A stretch of DNA of 64,000 nt from Boswellia sacra (Eukaryota > Streptophyta > Magnoliopsida > Sapindales > Burseraceae). The position numbers and the translations under genes were made by a program. Below, in pieces: positions 12,589 through 24,985 of the stretch (its first letter is position 1; every line of letters begins with the position of its first letter). The notes below the pieces were generated by a model. The model was not told where the DNA came from. It did not search any database and worked only from the letters and a program-made list of their open reading frames with translations. The DNA lies in assembly GCA_013180625.2 (NCBI GenBank), contig SNVD02009680.1:324501-388500 (forward strand). Direction: 5' to 3'.

Positions 12589-13014
12589 CTAATCTCCATT
12601 GATCTGCACCGGAGCGTCATTTGCCGGTTTACTAAAGAAATGATCAATCCTGCGAGTGCCAGCTGGCAACGGTGTTTCTGCGTCCGGGCGGGAACGTGTC
12701 CTCTCGGCTGAGGGGCGATCCGGTGACTGAGTAGGCAAGGGGAGCGAATCGAGAAGGAAATCGCTTGTCGGTTGGTGCCTTTTGACGGCGGTTCGCAAGT
12801 GATCGAGTTTTATAGTCTTTCGCTTCTTCTCGGTAGAGACTTTAGCCGAATTCTCGGCGAGGAACCGGAGGAACAGCTCGGTCGAGCACGAAACCAGGAA
12901 GAGCGCCTCTGAGGTTATCTTGTTGATGTCTTTGTCGAGCTTGACGATCTTCTTGATCCGGCCGATTGGGAACTCGGATCGGACCGCCTCCCTCTTCTCT
13001 TCTTCTTCTGCCAT
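12589..13014 (-). CDS. NF-YC13: NF-YC13 / DPB3-like histone-fold protein (141 aa)
   Basis: This intronless gene encodes a short N-terminus and a histone fold of the NF-YC/Dpb3/POLE4 type (FPIGRIKKIVKLDKDINKI, then SEALFLVSCSTELFLRFLAE and KTIKLDHLRTAVKRH). A proline-rich linker and a RRIDHFF motif follow near the C-terminus. The order and the SDFLLDSLPLP block match the plant NF-YC13 group, which is closer to DNA polymerase epsilon subunit Dpb3/CHRAC than to CCAAT-binding NF-YC. It probably acts as a heterodimer in the nucleus. The start at 13014 (MAEEEEK) is chosen because homology begins there; the open frame extends upstream to 13302 without recognisable protein sequence. E2F-like sites lie upstream. 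Confidence 0.88.
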   Translation of the reverse strand: MAEEEEKREAVRSEFPIGRIKKIVKLDKDINKITSEALFLVSCSTELFLRFLAENSAKVSTEKKRKTIKLDHLRTAVKRHQPTSDFLLDSLPLPTQSPDRPSAERTRSRPDAETPLPAGTRRIDHFFSKPANDAPVQINGD

Positions 13015-13083
13015 TGATGGTAGAGCAATTTGGTTCGCAAATGCCAGACTAATCGTGTGATGATGCGTATTTAGGTTTCTGGA

Positions 13084-13096
13084 TTTTGGCGGGAAA
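13084..13096 (+). promoter_or_regulatory. E2F-like site, proximal
   Basis: TTTTGGCGGGAAA fits the E2F consensus TTTSSCGC/TTTGGCGGGAA. It lies about 70 bp upstream of the NF-YC13-type start codon, inside the probable leader or core promoter. Confidence 0.7.
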
Positions 13097-13254
13097 TTTG
13101 AATTTTCCTTATTTCTGTCTCTTGGTGGACAAGAATACCCTTCCACTACAAGCGTATTGCGTTGTTCGACTTCGACCAGATTCTTGCTGCTTTCTTCACT
13201 CAGTGTGTAGGGTAGTTTAGTCATGTGGAAATATAAGCCGCCACATGCGGTAAT

Positions 13255-13266
13255 TCTCGCGCCAAA
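13255..13266 (-). promoter_or_regulatory. E2F-like site, distal
   Basis: The minus strand reads TTTGGCGCGAGA, an exact TTTSSCGC match, about 240 bp upstream of the start codon of the same gene. Confidence 0.65.
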
Positions 13267-13552
13267 AGAGCGCGGATTTGTTAAAATAAAAAACAGCAGC
13301 AACTAGTTTTCGAGGTTGATGCTGTGTGGCACACGCTTGACAATTAGTTCAGCGCAAAGTTAAAATAGTTAATCTTAGGTTAAATAATGCACAAACAAAT
13401 TAATGTACTAATCATTTTAGTTATGCTATGAAAGACATATACGAGTTCTTTTGTAAACTAAGAAATGTACGTTTCCAAAATAGGCAATGAGCTTCCCTCA
13501 CTTTTACTCTATCATTCTATTAATTCATTATAATTAGTCACAAAGCTTATAT

Positions 13553-13560
13553 TATAACAT
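13553..13560 (+). repeat. Left target-site duplication of the MULE
   Basis: TATAACAT directly before the left inverted repeat is repeated directly after the right one at 21917-21924. Confidence 0.75.
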
Positions 13561-13656
13561 AAGGAAAATTTCACTAATAACCCTGAGGTTTGGCCTAATA
13601 TTAGAATGACCTCACCTTTTTTGAATTATATAGAAATGATCCTGCAGTTAGTCTCC
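13561..13656 (+). repeat. Left terminal inverted repeat of the MULE
   Basis: AAGGAAAATTTCACTAAT...GTCTCC pairs with the reverse complement of 21821-21916, for example sharing GAGGTTTGGCCTAAT. Confidence 0.85.
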
Positions 13657-13880
13657 TTCTATTACTGTTACAAATTTAAGCAGCATTGTCTGTTTAAGCC
13701 TTCTGTACATTATAATATATGTCCTGCCATGCAAACATAAAAATGCAGAATATATATTGTAATTTTTTACTTTTGTTTACAATAATTAACAAAAGCAGTA
13801 GAATTCACAAATGACCCTATTAATTTAAAAAATAACAAAGGCAGAATTACTATTCTCTAACGGCTACAACAAAGCTTGCC

Positions 13881-13887
13881 TATATAA
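13881..13887 (+). promoter_or_regulatory. TATA box of the GRF-finger gene
   Basis: TATATAA lies 92 bp before the ATG at 13979, a sensible distance for a plant core promoter plus a short leader. Confidence 0.55.
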
Positions 13888-13978
13888 TCCCCTCACTCAC
13901 CTTTTCCATAACTATAACACAATCACAATCTGTTTCGTTTCATATCACTTAGCCTGCTTCCTTTGGTAACATAAAATA

Positions 13979-14305
13979 ATGGTTGATGGTGGAGATGCAA
14001 GAGAGATTAATGGAGGTTTGATAAGGTTTAAGAACAGGAGGTGCATGTGTGGCCGGAAAGCTGGAATAAGGATATCAGAATCTGAAGCCAACCCAAACAA
14101 GTTATATTTCTATTGTGAGAGAAGGGTATGCGACTATTATTCATTTTGGACTTCAGATATGCAAGAGGTTGATGCATTGCTATATGGAAACATGCATAAT
14201 GAGTTCATGTTAATGAAGGATAGATTGAAAGTTATTGAAACATATTTGAAGAGAGTGTTGTATCTAAATATATTTGTATTCATATTGTTATTTCTATTTC
14301 TGTAA
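13979..14305 (+). CDS. Small GRF-type zinc-finger protein with C-terminal membrane segment (108 aa)
   Basis: A single-exon open frame lies inside the MULE, oriented opposite to the transposase. Residues about 20-55 form a GRF zinc finger: CMCG, then NPNKLYFYC, then a further Cys and FW (zinc-binding Cys with the aromatic FYC signature). GRF fingers bind single-stranded nucleic acid in proteins such as APE2 and TOP3A. A short helix follows, and the last 15-18 residues are hydrophobic (LYLNIFVFILLFLFL), which looks like a tail anchor. The frame is intact although the transposase is not. Small GRF proteins of this layout are common in plant genomes. That this one is a MULE passenger is inferred from its position between the inverted repeats. 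Its function is unknown. Confidence 0.7.
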   Translation: MVDGGDAREINGGLIRFKNRRCMCGRKAGIRISESEANPNKLYFYCERRVCDYYSFWTSDMQEVDALLYGNMHNEFMLMKDRLKVIETYLKRVLYLNIFVFILLFLFL

Positions 14306-15798
14306 GCTATAGCAGCAGGTTATGTATGCATGCAATGGATGTTAACTTGAGAATGTAGCAAGAAAAGTTGTATGAAATATTGATATTCATCATATATTCA
14401 TCCACAAACAGTTTATGAAAATAGTACATCCCTGTTTCAAAAGCAAATTCATGGTCTGAACATTGAACATGCCATGATAATAACTTATAATCGACTAAGC
14501 CTAATAGTGATTGAAACTATGGTGCATGGCTAATGTTTTGACTGAAAAACAATCATTGTTTATTGACTGCGTTTAAGCCAAAACAAAAAAATTCTACCAA
14601 AATAAGCAAAAAAAATTTATAAACTATCAGGGATGTCTACAAAGCTACAATGCAAAAAACGTTTCATGATGGTGCCGAAGTTCCTACACCTGATAAATCA
14701 CCAAAAAAAGATGTTGCATCACTTGTGCCAACTGCTGTACTACCAGTAACCTACAATAATAGCATTAACATATGAATTGAGAGTTTAGGTTATATAAGTA
14801 TTAATATTTGGAAAATTTAAAAATTGGAAAAATGAAAAACACATATATTTAATGAACCATGTTGACTTAAATCTCTCCTAGCAGGTATTCCCCTCCTCCC
14901 ACTTGGTGCAAAAGCCCTGCCACCAGCTAAAGCACCCCTAGTAGCAGGTCTCCCTCTCCTCCCAAGTGCGAATCCTATTCCAGCATCTGTTGCACCACTC
15001 CGAATAGCCCTACCCCCCTTTCAATAGGTCTACCCCCTCTAGCAGTAGTTGTTGGTTCCTGAAAATAATAAAATTAACAAGTTAACAATGCAAGCAAATT
15101 TAGAAGAAAATTGAAATTTACTTGGAAAAGAAAAATTTTTTCACCAAATGGTCATTGGAGTTCCTGGTGGCTAGTGGAGCTTGGCAACTTTTCTTGTTAT
15201 GGCCAATTTGACCATATTATTTGGAAGTTACACCAAGAGATCTCTTCATCCTAGGTTGCTCTCCTTGTTCTCTGTTCCTTACACCCTTAGGTCTATCAGG
15301 TTGTCTCTTCTGCATGGGAGGATGCAAAGTGGTAGCTTCAACTTCTTCCCATACACACTTGTCAGGGATTGGTAGGATCATGCTGCTGTATGTCTCAAGG
15401 GAGGTTTGCCTCTTAAAGTAATGATGGATGTAACCTATGGGGTCAAGCCTATTCCATGTCAAACAAGCAATGACATGCTTGCAAGGTATACCACTAATCT
15501 GCCAAGCCTCATATTCACAATGTCACTCATTCAACTTAACAACATAAGTTCTATCAATATCTAGCAATTCATAGTAGTGGTCTTTATTATACAAAATTCT
15601 TAAATTCCTCACCTCATGCCTTTGTTTTTCAATTTTTTTCACTACATTTGGGCCTATGTCAGTGTCTCATGTTTGAGCATTTGTAGCCCTCTCATTGAGC
15701 CTGACCATAACCTTCCTCATGTGTTGTACAAGTGTGAGGACTGATTTGCTTCTTTGTTGTCCCAATCAGCTATTGAATGATTCCTCATCAAAGGCATC

Positions 15799-15810
15799 TT
15801 TTGACCAAAA
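15799..15810 (+). repeat. Left target-site duplication of the tubulin retrocopy
   Basis: TTTTGACCAAAA is repeated exactly at 17408-17419. Both copies lie in the same codons of the transposase (FWSK), read on the minus strand. Confidence 0.85.
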
Positions 15811-17407
<1,597 letters not shown>

Positions 17408-17419
17408 TTTTGACCAAAA
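17408..17419 (+). repeat. Right target-site duplication of the tubulin retrocopy
   Basis: TTTTGACCAAAA follows the A tract and matches 15799-15810. Confidence 0.85.
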
Positions 17420-19348
17420 ACTAGGTGTGATTTGTTGAAGGTATGAGAAAGCTGCCTCATCTAAGTTTTTTATTTGTTCCCTAGCAGCATGGAAATGCCA
17501 CCTGTTAGTGGATCTACTGGCCTGGCAAAACAGATTTCTAAACAGTATCCCAGACCACTTAGACCTGAAATTAGCATAAATATGCATAGCACAGTTTCTA
17601 TAATATGCATTGGGCCATGTGTCCTCTAAAGCCTTCACTAATCCCTTTTGCCTATCACTAATTATGTTGAAATTCTTGTCCTGTCCAGCCCCCATGTACT
17701 CCCACAAATGGTGCAAGAAAAAAGCTCAACTCTTACTATTCTTACCATCACTGCTAAAGGAAATATGTTATTATTGGCATCTAAAGCTACTGCAGAAAGA
17801 AGCATACCCCCAAACATGCCTTTCAAATGACACCCATCAACCCCTATGAATGGTCTACATCCATTAACAAAGCCTATTTTTTGGGCTGGAAAAGCTAAAA
17901 AGAACCTCTTAAATATAAGGCTACCTGAAGGACCCTCCTGTTCAACATTGATTTTTGCAATTGCTCATGGATTGGTTTTTAAAACCATATTAGCATATTT
18001 AGGCAGTAATGCATATGACTCAGCATGGTCATCTCCTAACTTCCCTAGTGCCCTCTTTTTTGCCCTGTACAACATTTGTCTACCCACATTAATCCCCTTC
18101 CTCTTTAGCTAATTCTCCATGTACTTGACTTGTAAATCAGGCATTGATTTAACGGTTTCTAAAAATCTCTTACAAATCCAAGGAGAAGTGGCCTCATTGG
18201 TATTATCAGTTCTTGTGCATAAGTGGTTGTTAGTGAAGGTTTTAATCATTAAATTATGTCCATCTGGTAGGACACTTGCATGTATCTTTTCAAGGACAAC
18301 CTTCACTATCACACTTAGTAGTCACCCTAGTCCAAACAGATTTAATTCTCTTAATGTTACAACCTGCATAGACAGCATAATCTTTCAAGGCCTGTCTAAA
18401 TTTGTCAACTGACTAAAAGACATCTCCTACTTTGAACTCTATATCTCTATCCTCCCCAGGGTGGACAAACTCTCTACCCTTCAACTTTTTAGAAATTCTA
18501 GTCATTGTTGCATCCTCCCGACTATCACTGTCTAATGACTCATCACATGACTCATACCCTTCTAAGCCATCATCTACATGCTTCCCCCTATTCCATTCTC
18601 TATCATACCCCTGATTAGCATTCCCACCAATAACATCCTGGCCCTTATCATCACTCCAGGTATGGATCTCATCAATTAAGTCCCTATTGTGTTCGACTAA
18701 GGCAGAACTTTCATCATCAGATGAGTTATCTAATGAAGTGGAATCTGAAGCTGGTTTAGAGGCTCGATTTCTGGTTGAGGTCTCAATTTCTGTATTTGTT
18801 TTTGTGTTAGTGTTTGGTAAAGGATATGACTGCTGGTTCAAGTTGACTGGTTCAGTTTGAGTTGCTGGATTAGTTTGGGTACAACATGATTGTTGAGTTT
18901 CAAAACCTGGTAAAGGATTTTGATTTAAAAGATCATCTAAGTTTGTAAAATTCTCCCTTACTAATTCTGGTCCATTAGAGGTTTCAAGCCTCTCATCATC
19001 AGGTTTTACAAGTTTTGGCATGTGTTGTGTTTGGTCAATTAACCCCTCCACTTGGCTTTGAGCAATGCCTATGGGCATAGGGTCTATAGTGACATCAATA
19101 CCATACAAACCCTTTCACTCGAATAGTCTAAATATTGTTTGCATATCAACATCATTCTGTACTTCTAAGCTACCCCCAGTCCATGGCAACTTTGCCAGAA
19201 TTTTAAACCCTTGAGACCACTTACTGTTAACATTGCACATTATCAATGCATAATTATCCAGAACTATCCTCCTAAACTCATCAGTATCTACATTACCTAC
19301 TGTATAGTTATCATTAAAAATATATATCCTAATGGTAAATAACTTCAT

Positions 19349-20760
19349 CCTGCATATAGTGAAAACAAAAAAAAAATGCCAAATTACTAATGATAACTAT
19401 GTAAAAGAAAATACAGTAAGAGGCCATTCACATTATCTACCTAAATAAAAAAAAAAACCAGGCATTATTAATAGTAATTCACAATTATCAGTTACTTTGT
19501 AATGAAGCAATATAAATGCCAAAAAACCCCTTTCACAAGCATCAATTACTAAAAGAGTATCTAGTAAACATGCCAAAATGTTAACTCAAAAAATAATAAA
19601 ACTGTATCGATTGTACATGCCAATTAATAACTCACTGTATCTAATTCATCATCATAGTTATTCATTATGAAGAAAAAACAACTAATTCATCATCACCATC
19701 AACAACTACTAATTCACAACTTAGCATAAATACACCTAATTTATAGCAAACAACATTAACCGAGTGATAAACATTTTTTAACCGTAGTCAGCAGATAATA
19801 TGAATGAATGCATGATTCCAAACAGATAACATAGGCGTCCACATACAACCCACTTCCCATGCCACACAAGAAGTGCTTTCCAGATAAAAGACCTGACAAA
19901 AAACGATCTTCAAATAACAAATAGAAGCCATGACATAGAAAATGTAAAAGATTGCATCTTTCCTTAAAAAAAAAAAAAAAAATTCAAATGCTAACCCAGA
20001 AAATGTTCCAATTTCTCTAAAATATAAATCATTTCAAATGTAGAAGCAAAAGGTGAGTAACCAAAAACGACAACTTTCTAGAAAAATATATATCAGCTAC
20101 AAACAAACCTCTAATAGAAGCCATAAACAAAAACAAACGAAACTTTCCAAACAGAAACCAACTAAAAACAAATTATATAAGACAAGGTTGAAAGTAAAAA
20201 TTTAAACTTTCTTAAAAAAAAAAAAAAACTTAAAACGAGTAGATAAAGAAGGCAAAATTGAAAAAAAAATAATATAAAGTTAAAAGAAAATTATTCCAAC
20301 AAGACAACGCAGTGTATATGAACAATACATGCAACAGCACACCATCATGGGAAAAAAATATTAAAAAAAAGCACTAACCTTTCTCACAGTAAATCCACCA
20401 CCGTGCACTGCAGTCGTCCTCTATAAACTGAAGTAGTTGAAGTCAGAAGACGATGCCATTTTCACCCACCAGTTCTTTCCACTTTCCACCACCTCAACCT
20501 TCATTCGTTTTCCACCAGTGTTCCTTGGACAAATGAGTGCAATGATGGTCGATGATAGACAAGAATGAATCTTGCTCGTGCAGTGCTTCTCACTGACAAA
20601 GAAGAGAAAGCCAGTATGGTCTCTACCCTCCAAGATTTTTTCATGAAGAAGACGAGTTCAGAAATAGAGAAAGAGAAAGTCTGAGTGAAAAAGAAGACAA
20701 AAAGTCTTCTAAAATGATAAAGAAATTAAAAAAAATGTCTTGGAAGAGAGAAATTATTTT
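19349..20760. other. MULE interior upstream of the transposase
   Basis: AT-rich sequence with several A runs. It probably contains the transposase promoter and 5' UTR on the minus strand, possibly with an untranslated first exon near 20400-20650. The short open frames here show no recognisable domain. Confidence 0.4.
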
Positions 20761-21692
20761 GGAAAAATTGAGAAAATAGACAAAATTAAGAACCTTTGTT
20801 AAAATTTAGACACATTCTTAAAAATATTTATGCCATAGACACTTTCTTGATAAAAAAACCCAATTACCCTTATTATTCATTTTTTTTTCAAAGCTTTACT
20901 TCTCTCTCTTCAGACGACCGAAACACATCTCCCTCTTTTCAGATTTGATTTAATTTTTAGGAAATTTGAATTCGAGATTTGAGCTTCCGAAGGATTTGTG
21001 AACTTATTTAAGGATAAATCGAGTGTTATCATGTGATTTTTGTAGGTTAATACGTGTGAAAACCGATTAAACGAGTTGTGAATCCAGTGTTACATCGCGA
21101 AGAAGAAGACAATCGACACTCGAAAATAACCTGTCGAGTCGTGTCGAGTTATGTAATATCGAGTGTCGAGTGTTATCGAGTGGTGAAATGTCGAGTGTCG
21201 AATGTTTGTCTAGTAGTAAAATGTTGAGTGTCGAGTGTTGTCGAGTGGTGAAATGTGTAGTGTCGAGTGTCGGATATTTATCGAATGTCGAATGTCGAGT
21301 TGTGTCGAGTTCCTCGAAAATAGACTGTTATCGAGAATCCGACACGACTCGACGTGGCTCAACACGTACATATCGAGTGTCGAGTTGTGTCGGATACAAG
21401 TAATGTCGAGTGTCGAGTTGTGTTGGATGCAAGGAAGTGTCGAGTGTCGAACACGCAAGTCTCCGCGTGATCTATAGCTCTAAATTTATCCTTACTTTTA
21501 ATTTTTTTTAGTCCCTATAGTTTATAATTTAACAATTTCATCCCCAAAAAGAGTTGTACCTAATACAAGTAATTACTTTCAAAGGGTATTTGAGTCTTTT
21601 TGTCAAGAAAGTGTCTATGGTATGAAAATTTTTCAAGATGTGTCCATTTTTCAATAAAACCCCATAATTTTGTCTATTTTCTCAAATTTTCC
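20761..21692. mobile_element. Nested non-autonomous MULE-like element (932 bp)
   Basis: 111-bp inverted repeats (20761-20871 and 21582-21692) share GAGAAAATAGACAAAATTA and CCATAGACACTTTCTTGA. An exact 9-bp duplication AATTATTTT flanks the unit (20752-20760 and 21693-21701). The duplication size and long inverted repeats fit Mutator. These repeats differ from those of the surrounding MULE, so it belongs to another family. The interior holds no transposase. It carries a TCGAG-rich repeat block and about 240 bp of unexplained sequence (20880-21115). Confidence 0.85.
21118..21455. repeat. TCGAG-motif repeat block
   Basis: Irregular tandem units built on TGTCGAGTGTCGAG and GTCGAGTTGTGTCGGAT recur many times. 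The block is richer in GC and CpG than its surroundings. Open frames through it are by-products of the repeat. Confidence 0.85.
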
Positions 21693-21820
21693 AATTATTT
21701 TTTATACAAATGGCACCATTCACAATCCACGTGTCTTCTCCATAAGTTGCCATGTGTTTATATTAAAAAATTATTTACACATTTACCAAATCGCCCCTAA
21801 GCTGTATAATCGAGAGACAC

Positions 21821-21916
21821 GGAGACTATCTACAGGATCATTTTTACATAATTTAAAAAAGATGAGACCATTCCTATAATTAGGCCAAACCTCAAAGTCA
21901 TTAGTGAAATTTTCGC
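21821..21916 (-). repeat. Right terminal inverted repeat of the MULE
   Basis: Reverse complement of the left terminal repeat at about 80% identity. It ends GAAATTTTCGC at 21916. Confidence 0.85.
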
Positions 21917-21924
21917 TATAACAT
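21917..21924 (+). repeat. Right target-site duplication of the MULE
   Basis: TATAACAT, identical to 13553-13560. Confidence 0.75.
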
Positions 21925-21950
21925 ATTAATGTGTAAAGCACAAACTTTAG

Positions 21951-22630
21951 GTGGTGTTTGTTTAAATTACTTAACACTTTTTAGATCTAAACACTTTTTA
22001 GAACTTAATTTATACCATTTAATAAGATGTTTGTTTACTCTTTTATATACCACTTAAAAAAAATGATAAGAGAATATATTAACTTTAATGTGACTTTTTT
22101 ACCTTTGTATAGAAAATGTAAAATATCTATATTATATTTTTTACAATTCTTTAAAAATTAAGTAACTAATAAAATTGAACTAAAAATCATTTTCTTTTAA
22201 ATAGTTAATAGTATGTTTGTTATAATTTTTTAAAAATTAAATAATTGATATAATTAAATCAAAATTATCAATAATTATATATTTAATATTTATTAATTAT
22301 AATTTTAAATTATTAAATTTACTTACAATTTCTAATTAACTTTATTTTTATTTATTTTTTTAACTTCCCCTCTCTCTTTGGCCCTCTCACTTCTCTTAGC
22401 CTCACCCTCTCTCTCTGGCGCCCCACGCCAACAATCCCACACGCCCCTAAATAGTGGTATTTATGGTATTTTAATAATTCAAATGTTTTAAGAAGAAAAA
22501 AGTTTTTCACTTTTTTAATTCAGACATTTTTATCTGAAAGTAAGTAATTAAAAATTTAAATAAACGAAATAATTTTTTATACCACTTAATTCTATTCAGA
22601 TTTAGATTTAAGTGATTAAAATAAACAGCT
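21951..22630. mobile_element. Inverted-repeat element, probably non-autonomous hAT-like (about 680 bp)
   Basis: The left end GGTGTTTGTTTAAATTACTTAA pairs with the right end (reverse complement GCTGTTTATTTTAATCACTTAA) with four mismatches. CTTTAG occurs on both sides (21945-21950 and 22631-22636), consistent with part of an 8-bp duplication. The interior is AT-rich with no coding potential. Superfamily assignment is tentative. Confidence 0.55.
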
Positions 22631-22636
22631 CTTTAG

Positions 22637-23214
22637 TTTAACTAGTAACTCATTGGGCAGGACTCTATATCAACTCCTAAAAACTCTATCCACACCCATT
22701 TTAGAGTACACTCGATATTATTTAAAAAAATAAAAATTTATTAAAATTTATAAATAAATTTAAAAGTAACATGAATAATATTATATACAACTAAATTATA
22801 TAATTTAATGTAGTATAAATTTTTATAGTTCATGCAATTTGGTATAAATTTATGGTGGGATGAATTTTTGGATACCTTAACAAATACAATAATTTGATTT
22901 TTCGTAAATTCACGACCGGATGAATTTTTTAGATACTTTAAAAAAAATTTCACTTAATTGAATGACTTGTCGTCCACTAGTTTTAGAGACTGCCATGTAC
23001 ATACTGTTACAAAAGAACAATACGACATGACGTTTCTATGAAAAAGGCGCATGTCAGGAGACAAGCACCACCGACTCAAGCACAACCGAGTTAATTAAGC
23101 CACTGCTTTCCAGTTTCCACAGCTGAAACTTCCCTTCCAGCCCGAGCTTAAACGCACAGCATTGACGCAGACTTCGAATTTCGAAACGATCGGCGAGTAA
23201 TTCTGGCGAGGATA
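22637..23214. other. Noncoding interval with ENY2 promoter
   Basis: AT-rich up to about 22980, then more balanced sequence that probably holds the promoter and leader of the ENY2 gene. Confidence 0.4.
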
Positions 23215-24985
23215 ATGCCTTATAAGTCAGTTACCGACTATCAACAAGCACCTTTTTCTTTTTTTTCTTTTTTTTTTTAATGCTTGAGCATCCTCATGTA
23301 AGGTTGTTTTGGTGTGCTACAGGAGGTCGTCAATTAATCGTCCTCCAACGCCAGATGTAGAAAAAGATCGTGAAAATCAAGAACCAACTCTTCAAGAAAT
23401 CATCAACATCAAGGTTGTTTAAGAATTTATAAATTGTTAGTTTATAATTATTAATTTTTCTGTTCGAAGTAATTTTATTTATGTTTTTCTAATGTGTAGT
23501 TGATACAGAGCGGGGAGAAGGAACGATTGAAGGAGCTTTTGAGAGAAAGGCTTATAGAATGCGGTTGGAGGGACGAGATGAAAGCTCTTTGCAGGTTATT
23601 TTATTTTTGATTTTATATTTAATTTCTAAAGGTTAATACTTCGTTTTTAGTCATTTTTATGGTTGTTGACATGGCAAATTGGCAATTAATGCCATTTTCC
23701 ATTTTATTTAATTAAACTAATTGACAATAATGGAGAAGAAATTTTTAATGGCAAGTTGTACAAGGAAAAGTGTTGTGGCAGTGAATCAAATCCTGAGAGA
23801 AATCTCGAAACACTTCTGTTATTAAAAGGCCTTAATCATACTCCGTTGAGCCATATGCTTGTTTACCTTGAACATGTGACTTGTGAATTTGAGATTTTAT
23901 GGTATTTAATTCTCCGCCGATAGAATGCCATTTTTTGCCTGCTCGCTAAGTGTTGGCATTTACATGCACGACGCAGAAAGCAAACAGGGTTTTATTACCG
24001 CTCATAGCTTGTTATCAAGTGCAATAAGACAACTTATTAATTGAGATCACTTGCTTTGTTGCCTTAAATCTTTCTTGGTTTGGTATTCTAAACTGCTAAG
24101 TGAGTTTCCTATGGATAAGTTGGTTGTGTCTTTATGTCATTCAGTAAATAAAGCATTTGAATTTATTCATACCATGACTTTCTAGCACCTAAAATTCGTT
24201 TTGTTGAACTCTCTACAAGGGCATATACAAGGAAGAAAGGAAGGAATAATGTTTCAATAGATGACCTAGTACATGTCATCACTCCAAAGGGCAGAGGTGA
24301 GATTTTTTAGCCAGGTCCTTTGTTGGTCTCTCAATTTAATTAATTAGATGAGAACATCTGCGGTTATTAGAATTTCATATTTACCAAATACTATGTACAT
24401 CAACAGCTTCTGTTCTTTTAATTGTTTCTCGTCTTAAATTTCGTTTCCCTTCATTAAAAACTTGTGTTTGGTTACTTTGGTATCGCTTGTATGCACATAT
24501 CATTCTTAGAATTGCTATCTATAGTAGGGCAGTTTGTTTATGAGTTAGTTGATTTTGCAAGAGTGTGATGTAGGTGCAAAGTAGCCTAAAGGTATGAGAC
24601 AAAGGTGCACATTTTCTGCATATTTGGATAGTCATGTTTGTCAATTTTTTAGCAACTCTAAAGTGAAACGTCCAGGTTGCTGACCTTTCTTCTTCAGCAA
24701 TCTGACACAATTTAAATTAGTAGATCCAAAGTATGGCCACTTGCTTTTGTTACATTTTTGCTGTTTGATGTCCTCATGTACATATATCATAATGCCTACA
24801 TCATACAAGATTTGACTCCGTGCTGTTGATTCTTTACTGCCATAGCAACAAGTAAATCTGCATTTATCAAGTTCTGCAAATTTATTTTCTGCCTTCCTTT
24901 TGTTTATGCAGCATCTGTTCCTGATTCGGTGAAGGCTGAGCTTTTGCAGCGAATCAGATCCTTTCTTGCATCAGCTACTACTTGA
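23215..24985 (+). CDS. ENY2: ENY2/SUS1 transcription and mRNA-export factor (115 aa)
   Basis: ENY2 (Sus1, e(y)2) is a small helical subunit shared by the SAGA deubiquitinase module and the TREX-2 export complex at the nuclear pore. Five coding exons join in frame: 23215-23225, 23323-23413, 23500-23594, 24220-24296 and 24912-24985. The product contains [47 protein letters not shown], then a basic AYTRKKGRN and [19 protein letters not shown]. These match the whole length of plant SUS1 proteins. The first coding exon is only 11 nt (ATG CCT TAT AA), chosen because it gives a GT donor and keeps frame. All five exons are short, so single-frame searches miss the gene. Introns 3 and 4 are 625 and 615 bp. 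Confidence 0.92.

Noticed and set aside
13015..13302. Upstream extension of the NF-YC13-type open frame (96 extra codons)
   Set aside because: The extension has no recognisable protein similarity, contains the proximal E2F-like site, and homologues start at MAEE-like sequence. It is treated as leader and promoter.
20421..20633. 70-codon minus-strand frame in the MULE considered as a separate gene
   Set aside because: No domain; it more likely lies in the transposase leader region.
21118..21455. Repeat array considered as CRISPR
   Set aside because: Units are irregular, without constant repeats or unique spacers of even length, and lie inside a plant transposon.
21170..21477. Overlapping open frames on both strands through the TCGAG array
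   Set aside because: They exist because the repeat lacks stop codons in several frames; the protein is low-complexity.
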